Shown here in pieces: positions 43,203 through 52,530 of a stretch of DNA of 64,000 nucleotides. The notes below the pieces were generated by a model. It was not told the DNA's origin. It did no database searches and worked only from the letters and a program-made list of their open reading frames with translations. The stretch covers positions 1 to 64,000 of IMG/VR virus record IMGVR_UViG_3300004184_000006. The stretch is one strand, 5' to 3'. Origin of the DNA: a virus. Made by a program: the position numbers and the translations under genes. Numbering within the stretch: the first letter of the stretch is position 1; the number at the start of each line of letters is the position of its first letter.

Positions 43203-44954
43203 TTACTTCATACCTGTCAGCGTCAATTTAGCGAAAGCTAACGCGCTTTGTTTGTGTGGGTTTACACGCATGAAGTCTTTGCGGAAATAATGAACACCGC
43301 TGTCAGCATTCTTTGTTTTCCCGACTTCAATCATGATTGGCGAAACTGACTGACCAGCGACCAAACCTGAGCGAGCAACATCTTGAGATTGACCGATTAA
43401 CAGAACTTCTGCACTGGTAACTCCGCTGCTGGTAGTTTCTGGTTGATCTGGGTCATAGTAGACTTCAAACTGACCATCAAGAGTACCTAAGCGATAGATA
43501 GATGCACGCGCTCTGATACCAGACGGAACAAAACGACCACCCATAACCAGATTATTTAGCCATGCTGCAACGGTTTTGTTTACATACAAGTGAGTTACGC
43601 CCGTGACGTTAGTTCTTACCGCCATATCTTGAGACGCTACCGCCAAAGGAATGGAAATGTCCTGCATGTTTTGTCCACGAGTTTGTGCGCCCGTGTCTAA
43701 CCACAAGCCCATATCCCATGTGTACGGGTAGCTTGCTGCAATACGTCTTGCATACTGCAATGCAGATTTATGATCTTCGTTACCAAGCTGTAACTGCATT
43801 GAACCCATCAGGTTAGACATTGAGTCCAGGCCAACTTCTCGCGCTAACTGTGCGCTTGCATCGATACCAACGGTAACATTACCGCGTGTTACATTAGCTA
43901 GAAACGTGTAATCAGTAGCGATTAAATCAATTTCAGAAATCAATTCAGGCTGTCTGTTGAAGTCAATTTGACCTTCTACCAAAACAGCTACGCCCACATC
44001 AAGATTAGGTGTTGAAGTAAGCGAATACACACCTGTGTCGTTGTTGATCGTACCGCCGATTTGATAAGTAGTGCTTGCCAGCGTTACCGAACCACTGATA
44101 GTCGATGATGTGTCGGTTTTGCTAATTTCTTTAGCGACTGGAATACCGCCAACATAAACAACCGCCTGACCTTTAACCAGCTTTGCCGCAGTCGCGCCAT
44201 TGGCTACTGTTTCGCATGTTTCGCTGGTTAATTGCACGCTGGTAATTTGACCAGCATGAGTACCTACGCCTAACGCTACAGTGTTTGCCGCTGTTGAAAT
44301 TCTGTTGCTTTTGAAAAAGCGTTTACCAGAATGTACGCCATCCATGTTTTCATTGGCTGCATAACCACCGTTTTTTAGGTGCGATTGATGCTCAACGATG
44401 ATTAACTTACCTTCACCCGATTGAATATCAGTAGGAACCTGCATAATCCAAGGAATAGCGCATGTAAATGTGTTTTGCAATGAAACGATTGCGCGATTAA
44501 TCTGCAATGAGCCGTTGTCTGGCGATACGTTGGTCGCGCTGTCCAAGAAGCTGTCAGTAAATCCCGTTGCAATTTGAACCTTGCGCTGACCTTCGTGTGT
44601 AAACTGATATGCAACATCGACCGCTTGAGCGATTAAGTCAGGAGAAGGCTCTTGACCGTGTGCATCTTCATAACGAGTGATTGAGTCCAGCAACGCCGTA
44701 GTTAAGCGCAACCGATCACCAGGATCCAGTTCTTCGTAAAGTTTTGATAGCTTTTCAGGCATGACGATAGAGCCGTGACCAGCAATAGACTCATTGATTG
44801 CTGTGTTCGCGGTCTCTACGCTGTCTAAAAAGTCGCCTGTGTTGTTTACCTCGCCTAATTTTGAGGTATCACGCAAAGAAGAATAAAAGGCAACCGCCCC
44901 AGTCTTCATGCTTTCAAGATTAGTTTTTCGCGGGGCTTTAATATGTTTACCCAT
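43203..44954 (-). CDS. Major capsid protein
   Basis: 583 residues. N-terminal region helical (possible scaffold-like delta domain, 1-150), then PWIMQVPTDIQSGEGKLIIV, an inserted beta domain (about 240-330) with short Thr/Ser-rich strands, and a HK97-like end with RREVGL-type helix (ASAQLAREVGLDSMSNLMGS), YEVYYDP-type beta hairpin (DGQFEVYYDPDQ) and a terminal YFRKDFMRVNPHKQSAL. The gp23-like size suits a large myovirus head. First gene after a late promoter, with a GCCC-ACAAA-GGGC hairpin near the mRNA 5' end and AGGT before the ATG. Confidence 0.8.
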   Translation of the reverse strand: MGKHIKAPRKTNLESMKTGAVAFYSSLRDTSKLGEVNNTGDFLDSVETANTAINESIAGHGSIVMPEKLSKLYEELDPGDRLRLTTALLDSITRYEDAHGQEPSPDLIAQAVDVAYQFTHEGQRKVQIATGFTDSFLDSATNVSPDNGSLQINRAIVSLQNTFTCAIPWIMQVPTDIQSGEGKLIIVEHQSHLKNGGYAANENMDGVHSGKRFFKSNRISTAANTVALGVGTHAGQITSVQLTSETCETVANGATAAKLVKGQAVVYVGGIPVAKEISKTDTSSTISGSVTLASTTYQIGGTINNDTGVYSLTSTPNLDVGVAVLVEGQIDFNRQPELISEIDLIATDYTFLANVTRGNVTVGIDASAQLAREVGLDSMSNLMGSMQLQLGNEDHKSALQYARRIAASYPYTWDMGLWLDTGAQTRGQNMQDISIPLAVASQDMAVRTNVTGVTHLYVNKTVAAWLNNLVMGGRFVPSGIRARASIYRLGTLDGQFEVYYDPDQPETTSSGVTSAEVLLIGQSQDVARSGLVAGQSVSPIMIEVGKTKNADSGVHYFRKDFMRVNPHKQSALAFAKLTLTGMK

Positions 44955-45004
44955 TTTATTTACCTGTGTGTGTGAAAATTTGAGGCCCTTTGTGGGCTAG
45001 GTAA

Positions 45005-45043
45005 ATTATGAGCGGGTGGTATACGGGCAAAATGCGGGTTTTT
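45005..45043 (-). promoter_or_regulatory. Late promoter, copy 7
   Basis: Minus strand: AAAAACCC (45043-45036) plus GC, 23 bp, -10 CATAAT (45010-45005). Drives capsid through the 39.4-kb gene. Confidence 0.8.
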
Positions 45044-45059
45044 CTTTTTCGATGGGCAT

Positions 45060-45091
45060 AAAAAAGCCCGTGCTGTGACGGGCTTTTGTTT
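45060..45091. terminator. Intrinsic terminator after the terminase operon
   Basis: AAAAAAGCCCGT-GCTGTG-ACGGGCTTTTGTTT. Separates the early/terminase transcript from the capsid promoter. Confidence 0.85.
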
Positions 45092-45152
45092 CTTTATCTC
45101 ACGGCTTGTATTCAAGCCGTTAGATTAGGCGGCAATGTCTTTGTCAATAATA

Positions 45153-45542
45153 TCAAATATAAAAAGCAAGTGACTCAAGCACTGACCACACGCCGATACC
45201 TGCTAAGCACGCCAACCCTATTATGAATGAGGCTACCTGAACGCCATATAGAAGCGTAGGGCTTTTGATTTTAACTCCAGTTGGCTTGATAACCTCGCTC
45301 TCAATAGTAATTCTGCTTATGTTTACCGAGGCCCATGTTGACAATATGCTGATAAAAAACAGCACAATGCCCGTTATGTAAGCGATTGCCAGTTGATAGC
45401 AGTCAATGCCGCCGTCCTTGGCCAGTATGAGTAGCATGGCCAAGCCCGCCATTGATAAGTTCATGATGCACTTATCTTGCTCAATATTTATTTTGTGCCA
45501 CGCCAAGCACCCCGCGTGATGTAGTGATGTTTCTCTGTCCAA
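45153..45542 (-). CDS. Membrane protein of unknown function
   Basis: 129 residues with three hydrophobic segments (MNLSMAGLAMLLILA, LAIAYITGIVLFFISIL, YGVQVASFIIGLACLAGIGV). The ATG at position 27 is an alternative start. It ends the terminase operon. Possible holin or superinfection-exclusion protein. Confidence 0.5.
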   Translation of the reverse strand: MDRETSLHHAGCLAWHKINIEQDKCIMNLSMAGLAMLLILAKDGGIDCYQLAIAYITGIVLFFISILSTWASVNISRITIESEVIKPTGVKIKSPTLLYGVQVASFIIGLACLAGIGVWSVLESLAFYI

Positions 45543-45559
45543 TGTAAAACTCCAATTAG

Positions 45560-47068
45560 TTATGCGACATCGGCAAACAAGTCACCGACCTTTGTCATTA
45601 ATGACTCGACCTGTGATCCTTTCCCGCTTACTTCGCTTTGTATATATGCAACGCCCTCAAGAAAAAGTTGTGCTATCGCATCCCAACTATCAGGACTAGA
45701 TAGTCCCTGCCTTCTCATTTCTTCTTTACTTTCTATTCTGTACCTAGCCCTTTCATCAAAATGATACGGGATGCGTGACGCTTGGTCTAAAATCTCTTTG
45801 CGACACGGCACATCTGCGGCAATGCCTAAACGCCCCTCTTTAGCCGCCCGTGAAGCGCAAACAATAGCTTGACTTCTTAAGTTAAAAAAACGCTCTCTAT
45901 TGTTATTCTGAAAACACGGCTTACCCCAATAAACCCGCTTAATATCTGGTAGCCCAAGTGTCTCTAATTGCTGACAAACAGCAACCCCCATGCCGCCAGC
46001 ATCAACGATAGTGGTGCAATTTTCTAATTCAGCGGTTGCCCTAAAAATATCTCCCGTTAAATCCTGAATGTTTCGCGTGTTTGACCATATCGGCACTGAA
46101 ATAATCTGTACACGCCGTGCATCCGAGCCTGTATCACCATAACCAGACACTAACGCGACAATCGCTACCGATTTATCACGGTATTCACCCGCCCCAACGT
46201 CCACCGACATAATCACGCCGTAAGCATCCGATTCACGCATGACGTTACGCCCAAAACACGCCTCAATCTCTTTTCTGCCTAACAGGTTGCCATCTGTTTT
46301 ATCGGGGAACTGCCCTAATACCTTAATGGTGTACTCAATTTCAGTATATTCGAGCTTCTTTTCACGGCAAAAATCCAAAGATACCCGTGGGGATTCCTCT
46401 GAACTCATCACAAAGGTATTCCATGCCCCACCCTCTTTTTTACTTAATGAGTGATGGGTATCGTAAAAATACCCGCTTGATTTAGTTGGCTGACTGGTTA
46501 ATAACATACGGTTTCGTTTATCAGTCAACGCGCCCGTTAGCACCTTATAATGCTCATCTGGAATACCCGATGCTTCATCTGCAATAAGTAAATACCAATC
46601 CCTGTGTTGCCCTGCTAAATTCTCACTGCTACCACGCGGCGCGGTCTTAGCAAAGATGAACCATGTTGCCTTGAATCCAATAACATAAACTCGTTCTGCT
46701 TCAATAACAAAATACTGACATACCCACGCATGGGGAGTTTTTTCAACGTGGTTCTTAATGTCGTTTATTTCTTTCCAAGCAATATTGCGCACCTGTTCTA
46801 TTTTAGGTGCTGTTAGCATGGTATTTGAACCGTGATAGCACAATAAATGCCATAACGCCGCAACCGCTATTAATCTGGATTTACCTATACCATGCCCTGA
46901 ACTAACCGAAGTACGAGAGCCAACAGGGACTACAGAATTATTCAAATCATATTGTTGCGGCGTAGGTATTGTTCCGCATACTTCAATTGAAAAGGCGTTT
47001 AGGTTATTAGCATACCTTTTTACAAATTCAATATAACGAATATCACTAAGGATTGTTTTTACTGCCAT
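45560..47068 (-). CDS. terL: Terminase large subunit
   Basis: 502 residues. ATPase: Walker A GHGIGKS (58-64), Walker B YLLIADEAS (159-167) with D164-E165, and coupling LLTSQPT (189-195). Nuclease: MSVDVGAG with D290 and a later TTIVDAGGMG. It cuts and pumps DNA into the prohead. It follows the small subunit by 2 bp. Confidence 0.9.
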   Translation of the reverse strand: MAVKTILSDIRYIEFVKRYANNLNAFSIEVCGTIPTPQQYDLNNSVVPVGSRTSVSSGHGIGKSRLIAVAALWHLLCYHGSNTMLTAPKIEQVRNIAWKEINDIKNHVEKTPHAWVCQYFVIEAERVYVIGFKATWFIFAKTAPRGSSENLAGQHRDWYLLIADEASGIPDEHYKVLTGALTDKRNRMLLTSQPTKSSGYFYDTHHSLSKKEGGAWNTFVMSSEESPRVSLDFCREKKLEYTEIEYTIKVLGQFPDKTDGNLLGRKEIEACFGRNVMRESDAYGVIMSVDVGAGEYRDKSVAIVALVSGYGDTGSDARRVQIISVPIWSNTRNIQDLTGDIFRATAELENCTTIVDAGGMGVAVCQQLETLGLPDIKRVYWGKPCFQNNNRERFFNLRSQAIVCASRAAKEGRLGIAADVPCRKEILDQASRIPYHFDERARYRIESKEEMRRQGLSSPDSWDAIAQLFLEGVAYIQSEVSGKGSQVESLMTKVGDLFADVA

Positions 47069-47070
47069 AT

Positions 47071-47670
47071 TTAATTAATCCATTCACCACTTTTTAATTG
47101 CGCCAATCGCTCAGGTAATTCATCGCGTTGTTGTTGTATTTTTTCAAGCCCTTCTTGTAGTATTAAATCCAATTCATCTAGCGAAACAACCATATCAACA
47201 TCTCCCGATACCTCAACAGTTTGCGCTGGTCTTCCAAAGCCGCGATCCAGTAATTCTTTACCTGCTTGTATTCTTTCGCTTATGCGTGGAGGCTCATCTG
47301 ATTCTACTGTGCAATTTAAAACTGACACGAAAAAATCTATAACATCATCACCATATTGCGCGGCATACTCTTTCATTGAACGCGTTAGCTTGTTGGGAGA
47401 ACCAGCAGGTCTACCCATACTCACAGGTACTATTTTTTTTGGATTTCCGCTAATTGACTCCTTATTATCCCCTGTGCGTTCGTGTGCGTTTTTCGCTGGT
47501 TCTGTGCGTTTTTTTTCGCTTTTCTTTACCCATCCTTCTTTAGTTGAACGGCGAGATACGGTAGTATGGGAAACGCCTAAAAACCTTCCTATCGATACAT
47601 AATCTTCCTTGCTAGACCCCTCCCATTTTTCCCTTGCTTTTGCCCACTCATCGCTTGATAATTTTGCCAT
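47071..47670 (-). CDS. terS: Terminase small subunit
   Basis: 199 residues. N-terminal helix-turn-helix (SIGRFLGVSHTTVSRRSTKEGW, about 26-48, split by family habit), a Lys-rich linker, RPAGSPNKLTRSMKEYAAQYG and an acidic C-terminal helix. Fits a DNA-recognising packaging subunit directly before terL. Confidence 0.8.
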   Translation of the reverse strand: MAKLSSDEWAKAREKWEGSSKEDYVSIGRFLGVSHTTVSRRSTKEGWVKKSEKKRTEPAKNAHERTGDNKESISGNPKKIVPVSMGRPAGSPNKLTRSMKEYAAQYGDDVIDFFVSVLNCTVESDEPPRISERIQAGKELLDRGFGRPAQTVEVSGDVDMVVSLDELDLILQEGLEKIQQQRDELPERLAQLKSGEWIN

Positions 47671-48347
47671 TAAATTACCCCAAATTCATGAAGCCGTCTC
47701 TTTGCTAAAATATAGGCATTACTAGCCAGTTCTGGAGTTTCAAAATAACCTAAATGCTTTAGTTTTTTATCTATCCCTATAACGGCTTGAAATTTATTAT
47801 GACTTTTTTTAAAGCTAACACCAAGAAAGCCAGTTTTATTATTTTTAGCGCATCTTCTTTGGTTTTGCTGATTCTCAGCATGATTCGCTAATCTCAAATT
47901 AACCATCCTATTATCGTCTGTAATTCCGTTAATATGATCTATTTGTTTGTCAGGCATAACGCCATGAATATAAAACCATGCCAATCTATGTGCAAAATAT
48001 TGTCCATAATATATTCCAATAACTAAATAACCTTTTCTATTAGACGATGCTACTTTACCGCAATATTTTGAGTTCCATGTATTAAATCCTCTTTCACTTG
48101 CAAAATGATGTAAAGGTCTTTTTTTCCAAATAAAAATACCTGTATCTTTGTTATAATCTATACATTCCTTTAGATAATCATGTGTTATTTCAATTACCTT
48201 TTCTTTTCTTACAATTTTTTTTCTATTTGCGGATATTTTTTCCTTATTTTTTATTCTATATTCCGCATTTTTGGCAGATATTTTTTCTTTGTTGGCAATT
48301 CGATATTCTTTTTTTGCTATAGCCTTTTCTTCTTTTGTCTTAGCCAC
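47670..48347 (-). CDS. HNH homing endonuclease with AP2 domain
   Basis: 225 residues from the GTG at 48347 (AGGAGG 4 bp upstream). N-terminal Lys/Glu-rich repeats (EYRIANKEKISAKNAEYRIK). HNH core: KQIDHINGITDDNRMVNLRL. AP2 DNA-binding domain: GFLGVSFKKSHNKFQAVIGI, then HLGYFETPELASNAYILAK. A free-standing selfish endonuclease inserted between the terminase genes and unknown genes, clearly more AT-rich than terL. Confidence 0.85.
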   Translation of the reverse strand: MAKTKEEKAIAKKEYRIANKEKISAKNAEYRIKNKEKISANRKKIVRKEKVIEITHDYLKECIDYNKDTGIFIWKKRPLHHFASERGFNTWNSKYCGKVASSNRKGYLVIGIYYGQYFAHRLAWFYIHGVMPDKQIDHINGITDDNRMVNLRLANHAENQQNQRRCAKNNKTGFLGVSFKKSHNKFQAVIGIDKKLKHLGYFETPELASNAYILAKRRLHEFGVI

Positions 48348-48870
48348 GCTTCCTCCTTTCAAGGATGCTCATATCAATCTGCTTGGCTTTTAATGGCGCA
48401 CGGCTTTTTGTTTCCCTGCTATGAAACCTGTAAAACATTGGGTTAGTCTCCCAGTCAACACGAGCAGTTGAAATAAGGTTGATAGGGGTTGATTCTGTGG
48501 CCTGCCTAGCATAAAGCAACGCAGATTCTAAGTAATGAAAGCAACCGCTTTGAGCGAATAACAGAATATGTCTTGCTGACTTATATGCACTGGTATCTTT
48601 GCTTTGAAACGCATCGTTATACCTGCCCATAATTTCATCAATTAGGCTTGCCTTGGCGGTTTTTTGTAAGTGATATTTTGAGACATCCTTAATAGCTCTC
48701 TCAATGCTGTAGACAGCCTCTTTATAGTCCTGATTAGCTGATTTAAGTCTGCCATCAATTCCGCCGCACGTTAGCTTCTTAAATGCTTCCGCCAAACAAA
48801 ATGGCAGGCTGAATACATTGCTGACACCAAACGGATCGTACTCGCCAAGTTTAGAATAAGGACTGCTCAT
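48340..48870 (-). CDS. Unknown protein upstream of the endonuclease
   Basis: 176 residues, largely helical, ending in Lys/Arg (ILERRKRG). Coupled by a 1-bp overlap to the HTH gene. Not recognised. Confidence 0.55.
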   Translation of the reverse strand: MSSPYSKLGEYDPFGVSNVFSLPFCLAEAFKKLTCGGIDGRLKSANQDYKEAVYSIERAIKDVSKYHLQKTAKASLIDEIMGRYNDAFQSKDTSAYKSARHILLFAQSGCFHYLESALLYARQATESTPINLISTARVDWETNPMFYRFHSRETKSRAPLKAKQIDMSILERRKRG

Positions 48871-49766
48871 TAATTACCCCCATCTATTTTAAAAATATCA
48901 ACATTAACGCCTGTTGATTTCTTTGCAACATCACGAAAACAATTAAATCGTCTTAATTGAGAATTAATTGATCCTGACTCCATCGCAAAATCATCAACAA
49001 CCCTTACTAGAGATGCTCCAGATTTAATATCATTGTCAAAATCTGGATTTATATCCCTTACCTTATCCAATGATGATTTTATAACACTGGCATATTTAAT
49101 TAATTCATTTGCAACAGTGCCAATAGTTATTATTTTACCATGAATAACCCGCATGACATTCATTTGCTCAATAGTATTATGCTCTAATTGGTCATATATC
49201 CATGCGCCAATCTGTCTATCGTTTTTAATATCAATATCTGTTTCAAAGTCATCTGATAATCCAAGCAAATAATCGGCTGCTACTTTGTATATGGTTGCCG
49301 CGCCTCTGATAATCTTAATGTCTGGAATAAGTCCGTCGGTACAATGCTCAAACTGACAGAGTTTTTTTTGGCTAATTCCCAGTAATTTAGCCGCCTTACC
49401 CTGGCTCATACTGCATAACTCCTCGCGGGCTTTTTTCATTCTATAACCAATAATTACCAGCGAATCCTTACTTACAGTGTCGCCATCCTTGCCCTTTTTT
49501 AATTCAAGAATCTTTGCTTTTCGCTTTGCTAAATCCAGTGTTGGAAGGAACGCCTCATAATCGCTTGCAGAGCATCTTATTAAAAATCCCGATATTTCTG
49601 AGATGGTTATCTCACTGTTAGATATACCCACTTTTTTATCTTCTTTTTTAAGATATTTTGATTTTCTATCGGCTCTAAATTTATCAACAGCATACCCAAT
49701 CTTTCCGCTGCTGCTTTCAATAAAATAACCTTGTGATTCTACAATTGTAATGCTTGACTCTGCCAT
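48870..49766 (-). CDS. HTH (XRE-type) domain protein
   Basis: 298 residues. Residues about 108-170 form a Cro/CI-type helix-turn-helix (YRMKKAREELCSMSQGKAAK, LLGISQKKLCQFE). The N-terminal 100 residues and the helical C-terminus are unassigned. Likely a DNA-binding regulator or effector in the pre-packaging operon; target unknown. Confidence 0.62.
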   Translation of the reverse strand: MAESSITIVESQGYFIESSSGKIGYAVDKFRADRKSKYLKKEDKKVGISNSEITISEISGFLIRCSASDYEAFLPTLDLAKRKAKILELKKGKDGDTVSKDSLVIIGYRMKKAREELCSMSQGKAAKLLGISQKKLCQFEHCTDGLIPDIKIIRGAATIYKVAADYLLGLSDDFETDIDIKNDRQIGAWIYDQLEHNTIEQMNVMRVIHGKIITIGTVANELIKYASVIKSSLDKVRDINPDFDNDIKSGASLVRVVDDFAMESGSINSQLRRFNCFRDVAKKSTGVNVDIFKIDGGN

Positions 49767-49770
49767 TATT

Positions 49771-49947
49771 TTAACCCTCTTGATTATTATTGATTTTTTC
49801 TAATGTTTTATCTAAATCCAATCTATCTTGATACTTTATTTTTAATATCTCAATTAAGCTATCAATAGTATCTTCGTGATCTCCGATGATAAAACCGCTA
49901 TCACCTTCCTTTAGGTGGTAGCGGATATTTACAGAAAACGAACTCAC
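49771..49947 (-). CDS. Small acidic protein, GTG start
   Basis: 58 residues. GTG at 49947 overlaps the upstream stop by one base (TAGTG) and GAGG lies upstream. Beta N-terminus (VSSFSVNIRYHLKEGDSGFI) then a helix. Unknown. Confidence 0.5.
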   Translation of the reverse strand: MSSFSVNIRYHLKEGDSGFIIGDHEDTIDSLIEILKIKYQDRLDLDKTLEKINNNQEG

Positions 49948-50189
49948 TACAAGGCCTCAAAATCGCTGTTTAAGGCGTTTTCTTTATCAGTCGGTGCATT
50001 GAGCTTATCCAGATAGCTTTTAATCGCCTGAGCGTCGTATTGTGCCTCCATAGCATCAAAAAACTCATCGACCGCATCATCTAGTGCAATACTGGCTTGC
50101 TGAACCCCTTTTTTATCAACAACTGCATTATTAAAATTTTCTTGAGCGATATTCAGCGCATTACGCGCTTTTTCTACTCTATCGGTCAT
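49947..50189 (-). CDS. Small helical protein
   Basis: 80 residues, coiled-coil-like (VEKARNALNIAQENFNNAVV), acidic C-terminus. ATGA overlap with the upstream gene. Unknown. Confidence 0.55.
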   Translation of the reverse strand: MTDRVEKARNALNIAQENFNNAVVDKKGVQQASIALDDAVDEFFDAMEAQYDAQAIKSYLDKLNAPTDKENALNSDFEAL

Positions 50190-50719
50190 GCTTCACCTCG
50201 ATTAATCATGCTGTCCCTTATGTGAGTCCTGCAATTCGCCGCACTTTCGCCAATCCATTTATCGGCATTCCTTAACGCTATGCCTTTGTGAAAAAATAAG
50301 TATTTCCCCTTGGCCTTGACGTTTAGCATCTCACCCTGTGCCGAAAAGTATTCATGCGGGCATAGCTCTGACAACATGCACTTGTAATTTCCATCCACCC
50401 CGTACCACTCGCAAAAATAGTTATTCAGCTCTTTCGCCGCGTAAATATCACGACCATCCGCGCCGTATCTGCTGATAAATTCACTGGGATCGGCAATCAG
50501 CTCATCAAAAAATCGTCTCACTATGTGCTTAAAATCAGCATACCTATCACTCGCCCCATCTTCTGTTTTCTTGATGTTTCGGCGACGTATAGCCTGATGG
50601 TCTGATGGTTGCCATAAAAGCCACCAGTTACGACGACCAATCACGCCAAGCAGATGCTCGACAGTACCCGAATAAATAACCCCAACATTGGGGCGTTCTG
50701 ATTGATACGTTTCTATCAT
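50186..50719 (-). CDS. Unknown protein of the replication operon
   Basis: 177 residues with NWWLLWQPSDHQAIRRRNIK, FCEWYGVDGNYKCMLSELCP and three to four Cys. Coupled to both neighbours by ATGA. Family not recognised. Confidence 0.55.
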   Translation of the reverse strand: MIETYQSERPNVGVIYSGTVEHLLGVIGRRNWWLLWQPSDHQAIRRRNIKKTEDGASDRYADFKHIVRRFFDELIADPSEFISRYGADGRDIYAAKELNNYFCEWYGVDGNYKCMLSELCPHEYFSAQGEMLNVKAKGKYLFFHKGIALRNADKWIGESAANCRTHIRDSMINRGEA

Positions 50720-50922
50720 GCTACCTCCACGCTCATTACTTCCTCGTAAACCTGCATCTCTAATTTGTGCTTAATCGCACCATTCAGCCTTTCAAAAGCC
50801 ATTTGCACAGAGTCCCATTCGCTAAAAGTCACATTGATTTTGTGCTTGTGGGCATACGCCATGATTTGACGTAGCGTTGGGGCAGGATGTTCTTTTGGGT
50901 GGTTTACAGTAATCGTACTCAT
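50716..50922 (-). CDS. Small unknown protein
   Basis: 68 residues; HPKEHPAPTLRQIMAYAHKH then an amphipathic end. Coupled by short overlaps. Unknown. Confidence 0.5.
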   Translation of the reverse strand: MSTITVNHPKEHPAPTLRQIMAYAHKHKINVTFSEWDSVQMAFERLNGAIKHKLEMQVYEEVMSVEVA

Positions 50923-51761
50923 TGCTTAACTACCTCGATTTGTTGTTTTGCATTAGCCAGAATATCCCGTTTATGAGCCTGTGTTTCTCTATTACGAGCC
51001 ATAATGTCCTGTTTTATTTCTTCCTTTGTTGCTACAATTTCCTTAGACGGGCAATCATTCACTAGCCCTAAATCAGCTTTAAGTTCTGACAACACAGACA
51101 ATCCTAGTCCGCTTGTTTGCTTCAACGGCTTGGCAATGGCTTTTTGCTCCTCGTAGTGTTCTGGCAAAAACTCATCCCAGCCGCTTTGCACTAAATGTTC
51201 ATAAATTGGTCTCACCATCTCTACGCATTGCTTGGTTGATGAAGTCTTGAACAGAAAAGAATCAAAGCCTTCTGACTTGGCAACTGCAAACACCATCGGG
51301 TGTTGATAGCGACTTGCAATACCGCCTTGTCTTGGCACTGAGTTAGCAAGGATGTTTACTATTTGCTCAACAGGGAGTGCGTCAGACTGAGTGGCACATA
51401 TTTTTCTAAATTCAGGTAATGATGGCGGCCATTCATAGGCTTTTAAAATCAGCACATCAAAACCGTGCTTAATATGCCCAACTGTCATTCCAGCTAATCC
51501 AGCTTGCCAAGTTTTTGCTGCATCGGTTAAAAATCCGTTTTCATCCACTGCCTGCCCTAAGTGCGAATGCCATTTATGCCCGTAAATTGATAACATTCGT
51601 TTCCAGACATGCGCTATGATCTTGTCGCTGGGCGGTTGAGTCGATGTACTCTCGCCGCTCACTGGCTTCGATTCGTTCAATGCCTCGCTGTGCTTCATCG
51701 ACGAGTGAAGGTTTTCTACCAGTGACAGGATAGGTTTCATTGTTTCGATTTTTTGTGGCAT
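50919..51761 (-). CDS. Replication protein P-like helicase loader
   Basis: 280 residues from the ATG at 51761 (GGTGAG 4 bp upstream); the frame is open further up. Residues VWKRMLSIYGHKWHSHLGQA, AKTWQAGLAGMTVGHIKHGF and YEWPPSLPEFRKIC carry the pattern of lambda P family proteins, which deliver DnaB to the origin. It overlaps the O-like gene by 188 bp in another frame, a large overlap. Confidence 0.72.
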   Translation of the reverse strand: MPQKIETMKPILSLVENLHSSMKHSEALNESKPVSGESTSTQPPSDKIIAHVWKRMLSIYGHKWHSHLGQAVDENGFLTDAAKTWQAGLAGMTVGHIKHGFDVLILKAYEWPPSLPEFRKICATQSDALPVEQIVNILANSVPRQGGIASRYQHPMVFAVAKSEGFDSFLFKTSSTKQCVEMVRPIYEHLVQSGWDEFLPEHYEEQKAIAKPLKQTSGLGLSVLSELKADLGLVNDCPSKEIVATKEEIKQDIMARNRETQAHKRDILANAKQQIEVVKQ

Positions 51762-52530
51762 AATTCTCACCGTTATTTTTTGAATTGATTTTTGAGCCTC
51801 GATTGGTGTTCGCTGCACTATCGGGGCTTTTTTGTGCCTGTAGTTTTTTGTTTCTGCTTACCCAGATTTTTACAGTGGCTTTCCAGCTTTTCATTTTGTT
51901 TTTAGCAACCATCCAGCCATTCGACTCGTAGTAATTCATGAAGTCACCCGCGTCTATGTGTGATTCAAGACCCTCGGTCACGATGAACTCAATAACCTCT
52001 GTCAGAGTTGGCGGCTTAAAAATTTCACGCTTAGGTTTTTCAATTTTCTCTTGCGGCGATTTATCGCCTATCTCTTGATTTTTAATATCTGTATTTGTAT
52101 CTGTATTTGTATCTGTTTCTTTATGGTTACAATTCCGTTGTAACGTTTCGATAACGTCCGTTGTAACGTTCGCTATAACGTCCGTTACTTTTTCCCTGTT
52201 TTTCCATCTTGCCTCGGCTGATTTCTTGCCAGCGTCGGATGCTTTGGTTGATTTTTCTCTAACTTTTTCTAAATCAGCCTCAATTCTTTTGTGAAACCAC
52301 ATTCCGTTATCGTCTACGTTAAAGAAGTGTTGTAACGTTTCGATAACGTCCGCATAACGTTCGTTACTTATTCGCGTGATTGCCTTAATGTGTTTTTGGT
52401 TAATCGGCTTCCCTGTTTGCCAATAATTCATGATTAAAAGCAGGTACGCACCATGCTCATCAGTCTCTAAGTGCATGGTGTCCGACAGGTAATCAGCAAC
52501 ATAGAGCTGGATGTATGGTAAAGCGGCCAT
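51574..52530 (-). CDS. Replication initiator-like protein (DUF1376/O-like)
   Basis: 318 residues from the ATG at 52530 (GGGGGT upstream). N-terminal MAALPYIQLYVADYLSDTMH and EHGAYLLLIMNYWQTGKPI match the DUF1376/replisome-organiser domain. A low-complexity (TDTN)n segment, two copies of DVIETLQ and a helical C-terminus follow. Seven DNA iterons lie inside the coding region, as in lambda O. Partner of the P-like gene. Confidence 0.75.
   Translation of the reverse strand: MAALPYIQLYVADYLSDTMHLETDEHGAYLLLIMNYWQTGKPINQKHIKAITRISNERYADVIETLQHFFNVDDNGMWFHKRIEADLEKVREKSTKASDAGKKSAEARWKNREKVTDVIANVTTDVIETLQRNCNHKETDTNTDTNTDIKNQEIGDKSPQEKIEKPKREIFKPPTLTEVIEFIVTEGLESHIDAGDFMNYYESNGWMVAKNKMKSWKATVKIWVSRNKKLQAQKSPDSAANTNRGSKINSKNNGENYATKNRNNETYPVTGRKPSLVDEAQRGIERIEASERREYIDSTAQRQDHSACLETNVINLRA
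52090..52363. repeat. Iterons and AT-rich segment, probable replication origin
   Basis: Plus-strand iterons (consensus RTAACGTYCG): 52140, 52151, 52163, 52175, 52332, 52343 and 52354. The stretch 52137-52160 is repeated exactly at 52329-52352 (24 bp). Beside them, 52090-52120 is AT-rich with repeated GTATTTGTATCT. Iterons plus AT-rich DNA inside the initiator gene is the lambda ori arrangement. Confidence 0.65.
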
